5,946 bases of DNA, taken from the NCBI GenBank assembly GCA_900555295.1, contig USKN01000118.1, positions 1 through 5,946 of the forward strand, written 5' to 3'. Origin of the DNA: an uncultured Eubacteriales bacterium. Lineage in GTDB: Bacteria; Bacillota; Clostridia; UMGS1810. The notes beneath the pieces were generated by a model that saw only the letters and a list, made by a program, of their open reading frames with translations, made no database searches and had not been told where the DNA came from. Position numbers and translations under genes: made by a program. Each line of letters starts with the position of its first letter. The stretch's first letter is position 1. Of this stretch, positions 5,445-5,946 are shown in pieces.

Positions 5445-5801
5445 GTGAATTTAATCCAAAGAATAATTACTGTTTGCGTTAGGCAATGCGTGTTCGAGTC
5501 TCGTTTGCCTATTGTACTCGGTACTATGACAACAAGATTTTTATCGTTTATTATATTTCCCGCAGGTAAGCCGACGCCCAAATATATAAAATATCTCGGC
5601 GATGTATTACCGCCCGCGGTATTTGGTTTGCTTGTAATATATTGTTTAAAAAATGTATCTCCCTTTACGGACAGCCACGCAATACCCGAACTTATATCAA
5701 TTGCGGCGGTTGTGTTTGTACACGTTAAAAAAAGGCAAATGCTGCTGTCGGTTGCGCTGGGTACGGTTTTATATATGCTGTTGGTGCAATTTGTATTTTA
5801 A
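5445..5801 (+). CDS. azlD: AzlD family branched-chain amino acid exporter subunit with a 10-residue insertion
   Basis: A 118-residue membrane protein of the AzlD family, the small partner of AzlC. Recognisable parts are VLGTMTTRFLSFIIFPAGK, PKYIKYLGDVLPPAVFGLLVIYCL and the C-terminal RQMLLSVALGTVLYMLLVQF, giving about four membrane segments. The GTG start at 5445 follows GAGGGTG (5430-5436) by 8 bases and lies three bases after the azlC stop, so translation is probably coupled. Residues 13-22 (RQCVFESRLP) come from a 28-base mobile-element remnant plus its TA duplication. Without them the protein would be 108 residues, with a continuous first membrane segment running ITVCVIVLGT. The charged and proline residues in that segment probably harm folding. 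The frame is otherwise open, so the gene is formally intact, but its partner azlC is broken. Confidence 0.85.
   Translation: MNLIQRIITVCVRQCVFESRLPIVLGTMTTRFLSFIIFPAGKPTPKYIKYLGDVLPPAVFGLLVIYCLKNVSPFTDSHAIPELISIAAVVFVHVKKRQMLLSVALGTVLYMLLVQFVF
5482..5509 (+). mobile_element. 28-bp derivative of the azlC element, inserted in frame in azlD
   Basis: The insert starts GGCAATGCGTG and ends GTTTGCC, flanked by TA at 5480-5481 and 5510-5511. With both TAs it is 32 bases, and it aligns without gaps to the inverted form of 5006-5035 plus a terminal TA, with 27 of 32 identical. The ends TAGGCAA and TTGCCTA form a perfect 7-bp stem. Its 30 added bases (one TA included) equal ten codons, so the azlD frame survives. 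Confidence 0.75.
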
Positions 5802-5850
5802 TTTTTTTATAATTCAAAACCTTAATTAATAACTATATTTTGTCTAAAAA

Positions 5851-5902
5851 AACCGTCCTCCCAATCGTTGGATTTTTACTCCTGCTTTTTTGGGGGGCGG
5901 TT
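5851..5902. terminator. GC-rich inverted repeat, possible terminator of a gene to the right
   Basis: AACCGTCCTCC (5851-5861) pairs with GGGGGGCGGTT (5892-5902) over 11 positions around a 30-base loop. On the minus strand it is followed by seven T residues (5852-5846), as in a terminator for a leftward gene beyond the window. However, two pairs are G-U on the plus strand and mismatched C-A on the minus strand, which favours folding of a plus-strand RNA, such as the azlD 3' end, where no T-run follows. Function and direction are therefore open. The rest of 5802-5946 shows no recognisable gene. Confidence 0.4.
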
Positions 5903-5946
5903 CAACATTAGAGGTACATTGTTTGTTTTTATACGGTTTGAGCTTT

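Noticed and set aside
5844..5945. C-terminal end of a minus-strand gene entering from the right
   Set aside because: Two overlapping frames are open over this short stretch and neither product is recognisable, so it cannot be supported.

Overview
The window comes from a low-GC, Gram-positive-type anaerobe, most likely a member of the Clostridia. The inference rests on AT-rich spacers, near-consensus vegetative (sigma-A type) promoters with 17-18 base spacers, strong purine-rich ribosome binding sites, and gene families common in that class: a BrnQ carrier, a COG2509-type FAD dehydrogenase, a small ferredoxin-thioredoxin-reductase-like protein and AzlC/AzlD. No finer placement can be supported from the sequence.

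Layout. Bases 1-195 are non-coding. They hold the brnQ terminator (150-189) and, just beyond it, an exact-consensus promoter reading left out of the window. brnQ (196-1548, minus) has its own promoter at 1637-1665. Next is a two-gene minus-strand operon with a promoter at 3894-3923: an FAD-dependent dehydrogenase (2506-3870), then a ZIP-family metal transporter (1727-2485). Upstream of that promoter lies a broken IS481-like transposase fragment (3931-4152, minus). From 4200 a plus-strand operon starts: a 66-residue FTR-like cysteine protein, azlC and azlD. Bases 5802-5946 hold only a GC-rich inverted repeat.

The most interesting part is the azlCD locus. azlC carries three separate lesions: a one-base frameshift near 4658, an in-frame TAA at 4926-4928, and a 274-base insertion (5008-5281) flanked by duplicated TA. 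Removing the insertion plus one TA restores the AzlC reading frame exactly. The insertion codes for no protein. It has 26-base imperfect terminal inverted repeats directly abutting two long internal hairpins, so a plus-strand transcript could fold into a closed three-way-junction RNA. Most stem mismatches are G-U pairs on that strand only. azlD contains a 28-base relative of the same element, also flanked by TA, which adds ten codons in frame inside the first membrane segment. Its form matches an internal deletion between two GGCAA repeats of the long element. This looks like a small non-autonomous mobile element family with a structured RNA, which I cannot assign to a named family.

Functionally, the window contains a branched-chain amino acid importer (BrnQ, intact) and the matching type of exporter (AzlCD, decaying), plus a metal transporter coupled to a flavoprotein of unknown substrate.
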